From positions 112,606 to 176,605 of the forward strand of contig JAGTJM010000068.1 of NCBI GenBank assembly GCA_020747015.1: a DNA stretch of 64,000 bases, given 5' to 3'. The position numbers and the translations under genes are program-made. The stretch is from Pyrenochaeta sp. MPI-SDFR-AT-0127. Taxonomy: Eukaryota; Ascomycota; Dothideomycetes; Pleosporales; Cucurbitariaceae. Below, one piece after another: positions 44,736-57,393 of the stretch (its first letter is position 1; each line of letters opens with the position of its first letter). The notes under the pieces are model-generated. The model was not told the DNA's origin and searched no databases. It saw only the letters and a list, made by a program, of their open reading frames with translations.

Positions 44736-46330
44736 CTGCATAGATAAGACATTGCTATCGCTAAAAGTATATGGGCGCTTCTTGAGGCCAAACAGGACAC
44801 GACAGAATGGCCCGGCATGTTCCCATCGCTCACGGGCCTGGTCTTCCTTGGCACGCCGTTCCGCGGCGCCGAAGGGATGAGCCAGGTGGAGATACTGGAG
44901 TCGGCACGACGAGAGTAATATCAGGGCGAGATCTAGCCAGAGGTGCTGAAGATACTGGATCCTGGGAACGAGTTCCTGCAGGAGGTGGTGGACCAGCTCG
45001 AGAAGACGCGGAGGCGAAGAAGGCGTAGTTGGCATGCTTCTACGAGCTTAAGTCACTCAACATGGGGAAGATCGTGGGAAAGACCGATCGGACGGTAAGT
45101 CTAGGGCGTGATGGGTGTCTTGCTTAAGCTCACTTTTGCGCAGAGATTTGTTGTGAGCGAGAGCTCTGGCTGTCTTGACCCATCAGACGGGACGAGCAAG
45201 TTCTCGCAGACCCAATTTGGCATAAACAAGTTCGGGAGGCCAACCGAGGAATATTTTGAGACCGTGGGGGACGTGGTTAGGGAGATGATCAGAGCATCGC
45301 CTACACTGCAACGTAGAGAAGTACTTTCCTCACGCCGATCATGGGTCGATTCTGATCACGAGTCAGCTAGCCAAGCGTCAAAGACCTCGGGTGTCAAAGT
45401 GCGCACGGTAGCGATAGAGTAAGCGCGTACTGTCCTAGAGAATCATGCAGGGAGGGCGGTCAAAGGTCCGTGGAAGGCTGGATGCGCCGAGCGGAGCCGT
45501 TGTCGCTGATGCAGGCTTAACAGACGCCAGTGCGGTGCTTAAACTACTCTATGGACTCCCCCTAGCCCTTACTTAGGCCGGGTCGCACATTCGGGAGACG
45601 GATACGAGCGCGACCACGTATGTGAAGCACTCCATCCTCACATAAGGCTAGTTAATACAGGAGGCGCCCTTCCCATTGGAGGAATATAGTAACCGAAGTG
45701 TGTTAACCACGTCTACAGAAAGAGTGAGGTAGCTCGATGTCTACCAAACTGTAAGGTTTTTTAGATGGCTAGGGGAGAGACCGGGGGGAAGGTATATAAC
45801 CTCATCGCGGTAGGCTCAGACTTGGCAGCAGAGATAGATATTCCGGATTCCAGCGTGGCTGCTAAAGTTGGCTAAGAACGAGCTAGCATTCATTACCGCG
45901 CTAGGGCTATTATCACGCTACTCGCTTGCGGAAGGGAAAGAGGGCACAGGCAGCCACTTACTGCACCCGGTACTATATCGATGGTGCGGGTCCTATGTGG
46001 ATGAAGAAGAGTAGTACGAGCTGGGACGCATAGCGGTTAGGCAAGTACCATTTAAAGTACCGACAGAGTTGGACATGGACTTCTAGAAGAAGCGGCAGCA
46101 GCTTATGGCCCTTGGTTACCGTGTTAGTGGTTATATCAAGGCCGAGGTCAATCAAGTAGGAAGGGATGGTTGAGGCCTCAATACCGCCTGGGTATCTACT
46201 TGATGATGAAGACAGGCAGCGAGCAGTGCAGATGTATCAGCGTGCACTGGCTGGACAGGAGAAGACGTGGGGGCGGGAGCATAGATCAACACTTGACACG
46301 GTCTACAGAGAAGAGACGAGGGAGAGCACA
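44736..46330 (+). pseudogene. Decayed NLR-type gene: esterase-like, NB-ARC and TPR remnants
   Basis: Three parts of one fungal NLR architecture survive in order. First, 44740-45420 has an alpha/beta-hydrolase-like N-domain (LVFLGTPFRGAEGMSQVEIL, then LACFYELKS and RFVVSESSGCLD) with a preserved intron at 45095-45143. Second, 45535-45660 has the NB-ARC GLPLAL motif (LYGLPLALT, then GSHIRETDTS) and a following winged-helix region up to about 46090. Third, 46170-46310 has one TPR-like unit (QMYQRALAGQEKTWGREH). TAA at 44916, TAG at 44934, TAG at 45026 and others stand where Gln is expected, and at least one frameshift lies near 45015. The P-loop region is missing, so an internal deletion is also likely. 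Confidence 0.75.
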
Positions 46331-46519
46331 TTTTGTTTGATTTTGGTGGAAGGAATATGCGGCAACGTACCCTTTATACTGTACCTTAGGAGCGTGACGG
46401 TCAAGGACATAGATTTGATCGCTAGCAGCGCTTCGTGCACCCAGTCTAGAAGTCAAGTGCCCAAGTGGTTCATCCAGAGTGGTGGTAACCATGCAAACCT
46501 ATACAAGTAGCTCGACTTA

Positions 46520-48026
46520 GATGGCTTGTGCGATACTGGCAACGTACGTCAATTTCGCTCCACAGTAGTCGCAGTACATTCCTGGTCATGGAGCATGCGT
46601 ATATTGTAATCAAATATTAAGCTGATCAACTAAACAGAATTGCTATTATTGTTCCACGGGGGTCTCTTCCTACGTGCTCTTCTAAAATACAGGAAGTTCA
46701 CTGTTTTTGCGGCTCCTGTCCCAAGCTGCAACCAAAGCTAGAGGTAAATTTCAATGAAAATTAATACGCTTGGATCTTCACAATGAGCCTAATCACCAGC
46801 AGGAACGTCAAGATAAGTTATCAATACAGAAACAGACTGCTACCGAGACGCCATGTAGCTGCAGATGTTAGGGGTTAGATATAGGAACGGGTGGTGACCA
46901 TACATACTGGCTAGCCATGGAGCAGAATCAAATTCGCTTCCGCCTCTGGAACACAGGAACAACCCCGGCTTCGTTCCGGTATCTCGTCTTGCGCACTAAA
47001 ATGCAGCTGTCATTTGGTAAGGATAAGCTACCTGCAATCTCTGGTATCGCCAGTGTGATGAAGCATCAAAAAAGCTATAGGTGTTTGTGAGGTGTTTGGG
47101 AAGACGACTTTGCTCCGAGATTTGATTTGGCGATGCTATGGCGGAGGCAATCAAGGGCGGCCAGCTCTATGGAGAGCGCTAACTTGGTCTCGGGCATCAG
47201 TGATGGCTAATATCATTTTCGCAGCTCTTCGATTATGTTTGAGGATCTGAGCGGGCGCTTGTGACATTACAATGGTCTATAACTTGGTACGAAGATTCTG
47301 ACGAACAACCGAAGGAAGGAGAACAAGAAGAAGAGGGAGAACGAGGGAGAACGAGGGAAAAGGGCTACAGCACGTACCTGCACGCAACTTATTGAATAAT
47401 AGCACAATATTGAAACACACTTTCAATTTGACGGTACGCACTGAATTCACATCTCTGCCGTGCCCTTGAGAACAGACTGGGCAGATCTCACTACCAATGT
47501 CCTATCATCACCAATAGGCTTAGATTTGACGGGTCGGATTGGAAATTTAGGGTTGTGCCCTAGAGGCACCATGTGACTGAATGGTGTATCCATTCGAAAG
47601 CATAATTTCATACCAGATTATCGATTGGAAGACCCTGGTGTCTATCCACGCTTGTTTGTGGCTTCATGTAGCACTACTCCAGTCTTTTTCGGTCTCAAGG
47701 TTCTAGAGCATGGTTTTTAGAACGGAACATGAAACAAGTTACACTTGTATGAGGTCAAGAGCTACTGTAAGATAAGGAGGATATGGCATATACTAAGCCG
47801 CACACGCCAACTGCAGTGGTCAGAGGATGCAAAATGCGTACTAGCAAAAGCTTCGGAGACAGTGAGTTGTTTTGGGGTCTAATAGTTTATTTTTACAAAC
47901 TATATATATAGATACTTCACTAATTTGTAAACCTCTTTTCTTCTAAATTCTAATACTAATTCATGACTATCATCCTTAGATACTTAGGAAATATCCCCCA
48001 ATAGAACAAATATAAAACAGCAAAAT
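46520..48026. other. Intergenic region with GA-rich repeat
   Basis: About 1.5 kb without a supported gene. At 47310-47365 a purine tract repeats GAACGAGGGA/GAAGAGGGA units on the plus strand. From 47880 to 48030 the DNA turns AT-rich, suiting the 3' end of the next gene. Confidence 0.4.
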
Positions 48027-48180
48027 TTATACTAAGATACGTTCAAAGTAAAGTATAGCGGAGGACGAGTTACTAGATGCACTTTCAAGTAGGGAGTTAG
48101 GAAACAAGCTCATACTACTTTGACTTCCATCCCAAATCGCTTTGGAAGGCAGTTCGAGCGGTATGCTCTCTAAAGCTTCC

Positions 48181-49728
48181 CTAATGTGTTCCATTCGAGC
48201 TTGGAGTGATCGCAAAGAGTCGAGTTCGGACGAATGCAGAGAAGAGGCAAGCGTTGGGGATGGGATTGAACTTGCTAGCTTGGCAGGCAGCGGTGAAGGA
48301 GCGCAATATGGGCTTCCCAAGGTGATTATCCTTGCATTCGAACGGGCCGGGAACACGAGTTAGCAGTTCTTTCCGAAGGTGCCTCGCATCTAGGAAATGG
48401 CCACGACTTTTCAAGCTATGATGAAGATATTGGAATGTTACCATATCAAACGACCTGTCTTGACTGGAAAGAGCAGAGAGCGACCTGTTGTCTTCAAAGC
48501 TGGATCGTTCGGCAATGCTCTTATGGTACCGTGCAGTATCGCCATCACCGGCTCTTTGCCCTAAATTTGCCAGTAGGGATCGGTACAAGAAGGTTTCAGC
48601 CGTATCTACGGCATATATGGGTCGATTAGATAGAGTCTGCTCAAGCAAGTTTTGAGCTACAGTAATCTGGGTAGAAGTCCCCGAGGAGCGCACGCAGTTG
48701 AGAATGGCTGATGTCTTCATGAAGGTTGGCAACTCGATGTGGCTCTTCATGTGTTTTATTACGAGAGCGTAGAGGTTGAACGAGTCGGCATAACAGTGTG
48801 TAGAGAAGAGGAAATCAGCAGCAAGCTTCATTTCTGTCACCTGTTCGTTCGTGAATGTGTCTACACGTGCCGACACATCTAGAACGAGTAAGCCATGGAC
48901 GTCGCATTCATCCGACTGTGATGATAAGGGTGCTGAGGTCAATGACGCGGTGTCAGGACTAAAGTTGGTGGGTGACGAAATGTCGCCTGTACTTAGTGGG
49001 CAAAATGGTTGGGTCAGACCCGAAAGGAGCGATGCGTCCTCTTGATCTAGAACTTCGCCGCCAATGGTATGGAAAGCATCTTTCTCCTCTCCTGCGTCTT
49101 CTATAGCTATAAAGTCAGAATAACTCTCCGTAATGAGCGTGGGGAAGACGATCTCCGGTCCAGGACCCAGTTTACGATTGTTTTGTGATTTATCCATCAT
49201 GAACTTCTCCAGTTTCACTTTTTTCTTCGGCGGAACAACTGGGGGTTGTCGAGTCCCTCGCTTAAAACTTGTAGCTGCATTGGTGGCTTGGCCGCCGGAA
49301 ATTTGGGGTGCGTTGGTGAAATTATCATCAAATGGCGTTGACTGGGGTTCCGTGGTGATGGTGGCCGTTGTAGAGCCATCAAAAGCTGTATTCTAGTCAC
49401 GCTTTGCATATTTATGTGCTTGCCACTTTTGAAGCTGCGTAACGTATTGTCGGCGACTGGTTGTTTTAGTGTCTCAGTTTATTTTACGGGATGAAGAGAT
49501 GGTGGCACTTGGAAGCTCAAGCTGGAATGCCTTGTTCTGTGTGTGTGAGTGAGGAACAACTTACCTAGGGGAGAAACGGTGCCGTATTCTCATCACAGCC
49601 ATCATATCTTGGAGCTTCATTCTCCCATATAAATCGAGCAGCTCTTCTCGGTGCTCTTCCCATTTCTCGATGGGAATTGGCTTAGCTCGCGGAGTAGGCG
49701 TCTTCCATTGCACCAGTGGATGAGACAT
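48181..49728 (-). CDS. Clr5-domain protein, probably damaged
   Basis: The start at 49728 opens a Clr5 domain, a fungal N-terminal module: PIPIEKWEEHREELLDLYGR, then after a 108-bp intron (49564-49457) SRRQYVTQLQKWQAHKYAKR. The same frame then meets TAG at 49395-49393 and continues open for about 400 codons to 48181. That part is Thr/Pro-rich, then has a helical region. Either the TAG is a real lesion, or a weak intron (donor GTGACT at about 49402) removes it. Near 48260 the reading sense may shift frame, since an overlapping frame (to 48027) encodes an amphipathic helix beginning SSELDSLRSLQARMEHIREAL. Clr5 proteins are mostly uncharacterised. Confidence 0.55.
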
Positions 49729-49939
49729 AGCGATTCAGATTCCGCCCCGAAAGCGATGAATGAGAATTTGCATTAATCCAAAAGCATTCACAAGGAAATA
49801 ACGTCGATATGATTCCAAGAAATTGCTTGAGGCTTGAGGCAGGGCACCCGTCTGCCGATATTTTGGTCTGCACCGCCACAGCCACGTCCACGTGCGTCAA
49901 TAATTCCATTTTCCTAATTTAGTTTAACGTGTTATATTA

Positions 49940-52900
49940 CCTAGCGTACGTCCCTACCTAGCGCACGGAAAACTAAGGTGCGGCTATCCTTAATTAGAAG
50001 CTTTTAAGCTACGCATAATAGCTAATATTATAAGATTTATAGTAGGGCGATTAGGATCGCTATTAAGATAGTTCGATTAATTTAAATTACTTTAGCAGCT
50101 GTTAGTAGGACGTGCGATACTATCCTAGTGCTAGCGAAACTAACGGAATCTAACGACTAGAGGGTTTAGGATATCGTGATATAATAAGCTAATATAGATA
50201 TACTTAGTTCCTAGATTAGGTAGACTAGAAGACTCTAACTTTTCGGCTATAACACCGCCTATATATATAATTTAATAACCTACCTATACTAGCCAATTAC
50301 TAAGTCTATTATAAAAATCTTTGTAACGTTTAAGCCAACTTTATCCTTCTAGAAGATTACTTCACCCTAATAAAGAAGTATTCCCTAGACAAGGCGCGTT
50401 CTTACGCTTATTATCCCTACTAGTTAACGTCTACCTTTAGACGTTCCGCAAGGATATATTCTAACATATACGACTACTTATCTATCGCAGGTACCGTGCG
50501 CCTACTCTCTCTAGAGATATAGCGCTCTGCGGCCTAATCATAGAGAAGATTATAAAACCTACCTACCTTCTACTCTATTTTATATTAGGGAACCATATGT
50601 CAGCTAAGATAATAGGAGCTCTTTGCGAGTGGCTCTGGGACTAGGAAGATAAAACGTTCCTGCGCTATCACTAGAGCGATAGGCCGTATTAAATACTATA
50701 TTAGAGGTACACTAATATAATCGGAATTATCTACGGGCCCGCGTAGGCTTAATCGTAGAGGCTTAATCGTAGAGGCTTAACCTAGAGAGAAGGTTCATTC
50801 AGACACACTAGATTATGCTATACCCAGAGAGTAGCTACTTCTTCTCGCGCACTAAGGAGCAGTAATACTACTAGTGGTCTAGCTATTACAACGACCTTAC
50901 GGGGTTATTAACTATTTCATTAGTAAAGTATTATAGTATTATAGAGGTTACGCAACTATCTATAGATAGATAGCGACCTTCTTTAGAAGCCCTATAACTT
51001 AATATAAAGATACTAAGGATCCTAAGGGAAGTTAAAAGGTTCTTATAAATACTACCGCCTATTAAGATTAAAGATACACTTCTATTTCCTATATTAAAAC
51101 TACTAGTACATAGGTATAACGTTTAGTCTAATACTTAGCGCTAGAGTAGGAAGTAATATAATAAAAATAGGTAGTAGCTAGATTATTTTCTTACTACTCT
51201 TACTTATATATAGGAGATAGGGAAGAGAGTATAGTACCTAGCTTAAAGAGCTCTATATATTACTTAGTAGTCGCGGTCTTTAGATAGAGAACGAGCTAGC
51301 TATATAGGGATAATCTTAATAGCGGATTATTCGAGGGAAAGCTTTATTAGCGAATAATACGCCTATATAAGGGATTATAGAATAAGGAACCGCAGCCTAG
51401 TTTAATATAAATATAACCTTTCTTTATATATATTATTAGATTAAGAAAGGTCTCTATAGATTATAAGCTTAACTAGGTAGATAGTTATTAGTAATCTTAA
51501 CCCTACTCTACCTTTATACGAATAGGTAAAACGGTAGAAAAGACGAATATATTCTAATACTCGTTATAACCTAGCTATTTTAGTAGAAAGAAAGGTTAGA
51601 TAGCTAAGCTTAAATCTTATAAAAGAATAAAAATATTATCGCCGTAAAGTAGCACTATTAAAATCTTAATAAAAACGGAAGTTATTAAGGTAAGAGGGTC
51701 TCTAAGTACGATTTTATATACTTTTAGTATTAATTAAGTAACGCGTAACTAATTTAGGATTCTAGTATATAGTAAATTTATAAAACTATTTATAGAGCTC
51801 TATTTATATTTAGCTATAGAAATAAGAATAGTAGCGTTTATAACTATATTATAGGAGTATAGCTAGATAATAATTATAGTCCTATAGCTACTAAGGTATA
51901 GCTATAGTAGTTATTAGATCTATTATAAGATTACGCTTTAAAATAATAAGTAGATATATAAAGGTATAGGTAAGAATCTATATAGTATTAGTCTCTTAGT
52001 AATAGTAGCGCGCGATAGCTATAGCTAAATAATACCTAAGATAGACTAGAAGGAATTTATATTCTAAATAAGCTTATAGGTCGTAGTCTATTTAGTAATA
52101 TATATATAGTAGAGTTATTTATACTAAGATAGTAAGCTATTTAGAAAGCTAAGGATAATTTTATAAAGTTAGAGATACTAGGTAAATAGTTAAAGGGCTA
52201 TAGAATAGCGCTATTAGTATAGAGGTATATACTATAGTATATAATATAGATATAAATATAGTATTTCTATAAAGATATACTATTATTAATTAAGAGTTTA
52301 ATTAAAGAGAGGTTTTATAGTAATACTATATAAGATAAATATATACTCTATAAAGAGAATCTAGACCTAATCCTTAAGAATATATCTCTATATTAGCTAG
52401 TAAATAGGAATAAGATAGTATATAAAGACTTAGATAACTATATTAATCTTCTCTAGGACTTTAATAATAGAAGGAGCTAAAAGTATTAGAAAGATAGAGG
52501 CTATTAAGTACTCTATAAGCGTAGTATAAAGATTATAAAAACTTAGTATAGCTAAAGAGAGACTAGGTAATTCTAGGAGAGAGTAAAGACTATCTTCTCT
52601 ATAGTAAACTAAGTAGTACTATATCTAAGCTATACTATTTTTTAGTAGTATACTAAGTAGTACTAGTAGATATAGCTCTCTATATTCTATACTTAGATCT
52701 AAATTAAGGCTATACCTAGGTAACTACTTAAGTAGTTAGAGTTACTACGTGCGTAGAGTAGCTAGGCTTAGTTAATTAGATAAAGTAAGTAAGAAGTATT
52801 AAAGAGTATACCTAAAGACTCTAAAGAAATTATATTTAATATAGATAAACTAAAAGAGAGTATTATACGGAAATAGTAGAGGTATTAAGCGTAGGAGGTA

Positions 52901-54380
52901 GTTTATAGCTAGATATTATAAACCTATAATAAGGGCTACAGGCGCTTATAAGTAGAGAAGTAGAAGGGATATAGGTATTAGGTAAGACCTAAATAAAGGC
53001 TAATAATAACGTATACCCCGCGATATTACGTAGTCCTAGAGATCCTATATTATAGAAATAAAGTACTATAGGATACTATAGGAACTATAGGACTACTTAA
53101 GTATATAGATAAGAGTAATATACCCTTATAGTATATTATAATTAACCTTAAGTTATTATTAAATACTACTATTTAATACTTAGACTACTTTAACTAACTT
53201 ATCTATCTCTACTTACTCTAACTAGAAGCTTACTAAGAAAGGCTCCTTAGTAATACTAGCTACTTTATATTATAGCTACTCTACTAAGGATAACCTACCT
53301 TTTAATACTAGAATAGAAATTATATACTATACTTACGTATTTAGGGGCTTTATAATATAGAGAATATAGTAGTAAAGTATCTATATATTATAGATAGCTA
53401 TATAAATAACTTTAGATTTATTAAATTCTTCTTATATAGAGAGGATATCTAATATAAGAATTAAAATTTCTAGTTTAAAGACGAAGTTAAGTTTTAAATA
53501 TAGTAATTTTAAGTATTACTAATATTATATAAGTATTCTAGGTTAGTAGAATTAGTTTTAGTTAAGTATCTTTACTATATTAGTATTACTAGTAATTATA
53601 CTAATAACTCGTTTAATTATTCTAATAATAAATATAATCCTTTTAATAACTTCTCTAATTTTAAAGGTTTTTAGTTAATAATCTTAATTATACATAGTAT
53701 AGTAGATAATTTAATCTAACTACCTTTACTATTTAATAACTAAGCTAATTAAATTATTATAGCTAAAGGAGAATTATAATAAAGGAAGTAATTAGGTCTA
53801 TCTTTTAGCCTATTAGAAAGTAATCTATATTATTATTTACTATAGGGTATTAGCTAAAAAATTATATTATCTTTTATAAGCTCTATTTAAGCTAGTATAA
53901 CTATTTAGTTACTTTTATATTATAATAAGTTTTATTTTCTATAAACTCTATATCTATAAGTAGGTACTTATATAATTATATAGAGTAATAATAATAGTAA
54001 ACTCTGTTAGACTACTATTATTATAAAGAAGAGAAGGTAGATATAGAATAATACGAAGATATAATAATATAGACACTAAAGGGTTCTAAAAAGGATCTAA
54101 GTATAACTTAAAGGTATATAGAAGTATATACTATAGTAGATAACTAAGAATATCTCTATTCCTATAGGTCTAGTATAGAAGGATAAGAAGAACTTATCCT
54201 ACTATCTACTACTAAAGAGCTATCTTTACATATAGGAAAATAGGGGTAATAGGGCCTATTTAGGATAGTATTAGAGGTAGGTCTAATACTACTTAAATAG
54301 GACTCTTCCTCCTATAGGAACGCGTATACGTCCCTATTTCTATATAACGTTCGTTACAGAAGCTACCTAGCGCGGGGTTA
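49940..54380. repeat. AT-rich RIP-degraded block, left
   Basis: The composition changes sharply at about 49940 and returns to normal at about 54400. The block is dominated by TA, CTA, TAG and ATA words with very few CA/TG dinucleotides, as expected after C-to-T mutation of CpA by RIP. Every frame is full of TAG/TAA. Both ends carry a similar string (TACGTCCCTA..ACCTAGCGC), which could be remnants of a terminal repeat. The original element is not identifiable beyond the repeat arm listed separately. Confidence 0.75.
52890..53293 (+). repeat. Inverted repeat arm A
   Basis: About 400 bp that recur as the reverse complement at about 57394-57822 with small differences. The shared part includes CTCTACTTACTCTAACTAGA and TTAAATACTACTATTTAATA (plus-strand reading). 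Similarity stops abruptly at both ends. The two copies are separate RIP-mutated fragments of one unknown repeat family, or the arms of one larger palindromic structure. Confidence 0.75.
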
Positions 54381-54594
54381 CTAAGCCTGCATAGACTGCT
54401 AAGCAGCCGTGTTTTCCCATCACTCCTTACTATTATACCAACAATATTGCTTATACTATCTAGGTAAGTAATTTACATCCCCTTTAACTATCTACTTTAT
54501 AGCACCTATTTGCCAGCTGCTCACCGACCTTGACGCCAATAGACTCAATATAATCCAAATCTGATCAACTTTGCCGTGAGAGACAAGATGATTT

Positions 54595-55228
54595 TCACCA
54601 AGGACCCCCCGGATTACAAATACTACTACCTTCCCTCGCTCTGCCAACTATCTCAACACTGCCCGGCCATCCAAACCAGCCAGCCACATACTGTCCGCAA
54701 GCGCTGTTCATCTGGTTGTGTGCATACCAGGCATCATTGCTGTTAAGGTTTCCAACACTATTAGGTTGACTGATGCAGTAATATGTAACGACGGCGTCCA
54801 CAAAGACACCGAAATATACTGTCCTCCCTGGAGAAGTCCGTATCTCCTGTCCAATGCCGGCCCAACCAGCGAGACTAGATATGCCTATCAAATAAGTCAG
54901 AGAATTGTCCCGTATTTTCATTGCTTGAGGAATTCATACCAATGTCTACTCCTGAGCCGTCTAGCCCAGCACCCCAGCAGTCCGTTCGGCGTTTGCTGAG
55001 CGTTGCCGGTTTGGGGATAAGACCAAATTTAGCGCTGCGCGTGAGGGCCTTTGGATCGTGCACGATAATAGGAGCGAGTTCCGGATTTGACAAAGATTGA
55101 AGGATGGTGGTTCCGTTATCGTAGGCCTCGCCCCTGAAAACGCCAAAATTTTCCGGAACAGGTGGAACCGTTACGGCAACTGTGAGGCTGGTGGTTGCGG
55201 CCACGAGCAAAGCCAAGTTGAGACGCAT
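54595..55228 (-). CDS. Small secreted Cys-containing protein (effector candidate)
   Basis: A protein of about 192 residues from exons 55228-54940 and 54884-54595. The intron (54939-54885, 55 bp) has donor GTATGA, branch CTGAC and acceptor TAG. A signal peptide (about 1-19) is followed by a 70-residue pro-like region ending in KRR, a possible Kex2 site. The mature part has Cys in TDCWGAGLDGSGVD, TYYCISQ, NSACGQY and SSICNPGG, four in all and so two possible disulfides. I do not recognise the family; the pattern is of secreted fungal proteins of unknown role. A TATA box lies about 110 bp upstream. It is the only intact-looking gene inside the RIP-rich tract. Confidence 0.8.
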
Positions 55229-55334
55229 AATGTGGCTGAATACTTTGCGTAGATTAAGGTCTTGAGAGTGGGAGTGAGGGTTCCTGTTGATCTAATGCGC
55301 TGCGGATACTTTCTCTCTTGCGGGCAGAGACCGC

Positions 55335-55344
55335 TTTTTATATT
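55335..55344 (-). promoter_or_regulatory. TATA box of the small secreted protein gene
   Basis: On the minus strand AATATAAAAA lies about 107 bp upstream of the start codon, a typical place for an inducible fungal gene. Confidence 0.55.
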
Positions 55345-55375
55345 CACCATCTCAGTACTAAGCTAAAGTGACAGG

Positions 55376-55413
55376 CTGACGGAATTCTAGCTGACGGAAT
55401 TCTAGCTGACGGA
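55376..55413. repeat. 15-bp tandem repeat in the secreted-protein promoter
   Basis: Two perfect copies of CTGACGGAATTCTAG and a partial third (CTGACGGA), about 150-185 bp upstream of the start codon. Possible repeated factor site. Confidence 0.7.
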
Positions 55414-56361
55414 TCTGGTTGAAGGATCTCTAGCTTTGCGCTATAAACTTGCTGGTTACATTACGACGTAACGGGTTTAGAAGCGCCATTGCAATCGGCT
55501 AATCTGGACTAGATCATATCGACCCGTACATTCTGTAGATACGATAAATACTAACATGACCAAAGGTCCGATCATTAGAATATCTTGTTTCCGCTTTGAG
55601 CATAGGATTTCTGGGCTCGCATCCTGTTATCGACCTCCGACTGCCTGGATGCTTATAGACCTCTTGTTTGGGTTGTGTTTTTGCGCCTCAACAACTCGCA
55701 AAACATACGTTTTGCACGAAGGAGTATGTTGCAGTAGGCCAAGTCCCGAAAATAAAGGTTTGTTTGAAATCCATTTCTCAGTTGGAGAACACCCCCGGTG
55801 GCGAGAGAACCGCTGTCGCGGCGCTACACCTTCTAACGGGATAGGTCGTCAACTCAGGTCTATTGCAACTTACTATATTAGGAATTTTAAATTAAATACA
55901 ATATATAGGAATCCACTAAATATGCACTTACTATAGAGTTTAATCCTTTTATTATTTCTAAGCTTCTATAGCGCTTTAAGTAGCTACTGTTACAATTCCG
56001 GAATTAGGGATAAGGGGGCCTCCGAGGGGAGCGCTCTAAACTAACTATAAGCACTACCGCGGGCGCTAATATAAGGTAAGGCCTAGGGCACGTAACCGCT
56101 TACTATACTAAGGGTAAGCGCTCGCTATACTCGCGGCGAGCGCGACGAGTATATTATATATATAGATAAGAATAATAAACTCTAACCTCGACGAGAGGAT
56201 GCTACGGAAAGGGCCTAATCTAAGGCTGAAAATAGTAAGCGTGGAATGTTATTAGGGGCTTAAAACCCGATAAATAAGGACATCCGTTCTTACCCTATAT
56301 ATATTAGGATGCAGAATATCGATTCGATATTCTCTGAAAAGTGGTACGTGCACGGAAAACT

Positions 56362-56600
56362 GTGCCTTAATATTATGCCTCGATATTAAGCCGTGCGCAG
56401 GGCTAATGCGCAGTGTACCTTAATATTATGCCTCGATGTTAAGCTATACGCAGGGCCAATGCGCAGTATACCTTAATATTATACCTTAATATTTAGCTAT
56501 ATGCGTAATAGGGCTATAATAGGACTATAGCTCGTAGGCGTAATAAGGCTATAATAAGACTATAGCGCGTAGACGTAATAAGGTTATAATAGTACTATAG
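56362..56600. repeat. Two adjoining tandem arrays with graded RIP decay
   Basis: First array: three units of about 52 bp beginning near 56362, 56413 and 56466, each with CCTTAATATTATGCCTCGAT-like sequence and a GCGCAGGGC(T/C)AATGCG end. Second array: three units of 35 bp beginning at 56503, 56538 and 56573 (GCGTAATAAGGCTATAATA-like). Units become steadily more AT-rich to the right, as if RIP graded along the array. Confidence 0.7.
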
Positions 56601-57393
56601 TCCTAATATTATATCTCTATATATATTATTTCTACCGCCTATAAAGATAGTAGATAATATCTATAGATTAGTATAGATAAGAATAGAACTATAGTTATAA
56701 TAAGGATATAGAAACCCTAGAGAATTTCTTAATTTAGAGAAACCTAGAATTATCCTAGTAACTCCTTCTTTTACCTCTATATTCCTATAAATCTAGAATA
56801 TTCCCTATAGCTCTTTATACTAATAAATATTATATTATACTAAAGCTCCTTAGCTATTCTAAGCTAATTATACTTATCCTATATCTAATAGTACTTTTAC
56901 TACTTAACTCTTCTATTATACTACTCTCCTCCTCGCTTCCTAGCTCTTAATATTATTCTAGAAGTATCTACGGCTCTATCCTAGTATATTCGTCTAGCTA
57001 TTCTAAGAATATAAACTCTATTAGCAGTTTACTTTCTTTAACGTACGCGATAACTAGTAGCTCTATTTAAATTACTATCTTATATATATCCCTATTATAC
57101 TCTACGACTATTTCTACCTACTATAATACTCTTATTTATAATAACTTTTTCTCTACCTATTTATTTAAGTTCTTACTCTATAGTAGTAGTCTAAATATTC
57201 CTACTATCCTAAAATATTACTTTATTATATTCTACCTCTTCTCTTAATTAAGATACTATCTAAATTATACCTATAAGTTAGAGTTATACTCCTTAGTTAC
57301 TTCCTAACCTAAGTCCTCTACGTATATTATAGTAAATAAAAGTTCTTTTACTATAATATAATACTATTATCCTTTTATTAAAAGGGGGGTTAG

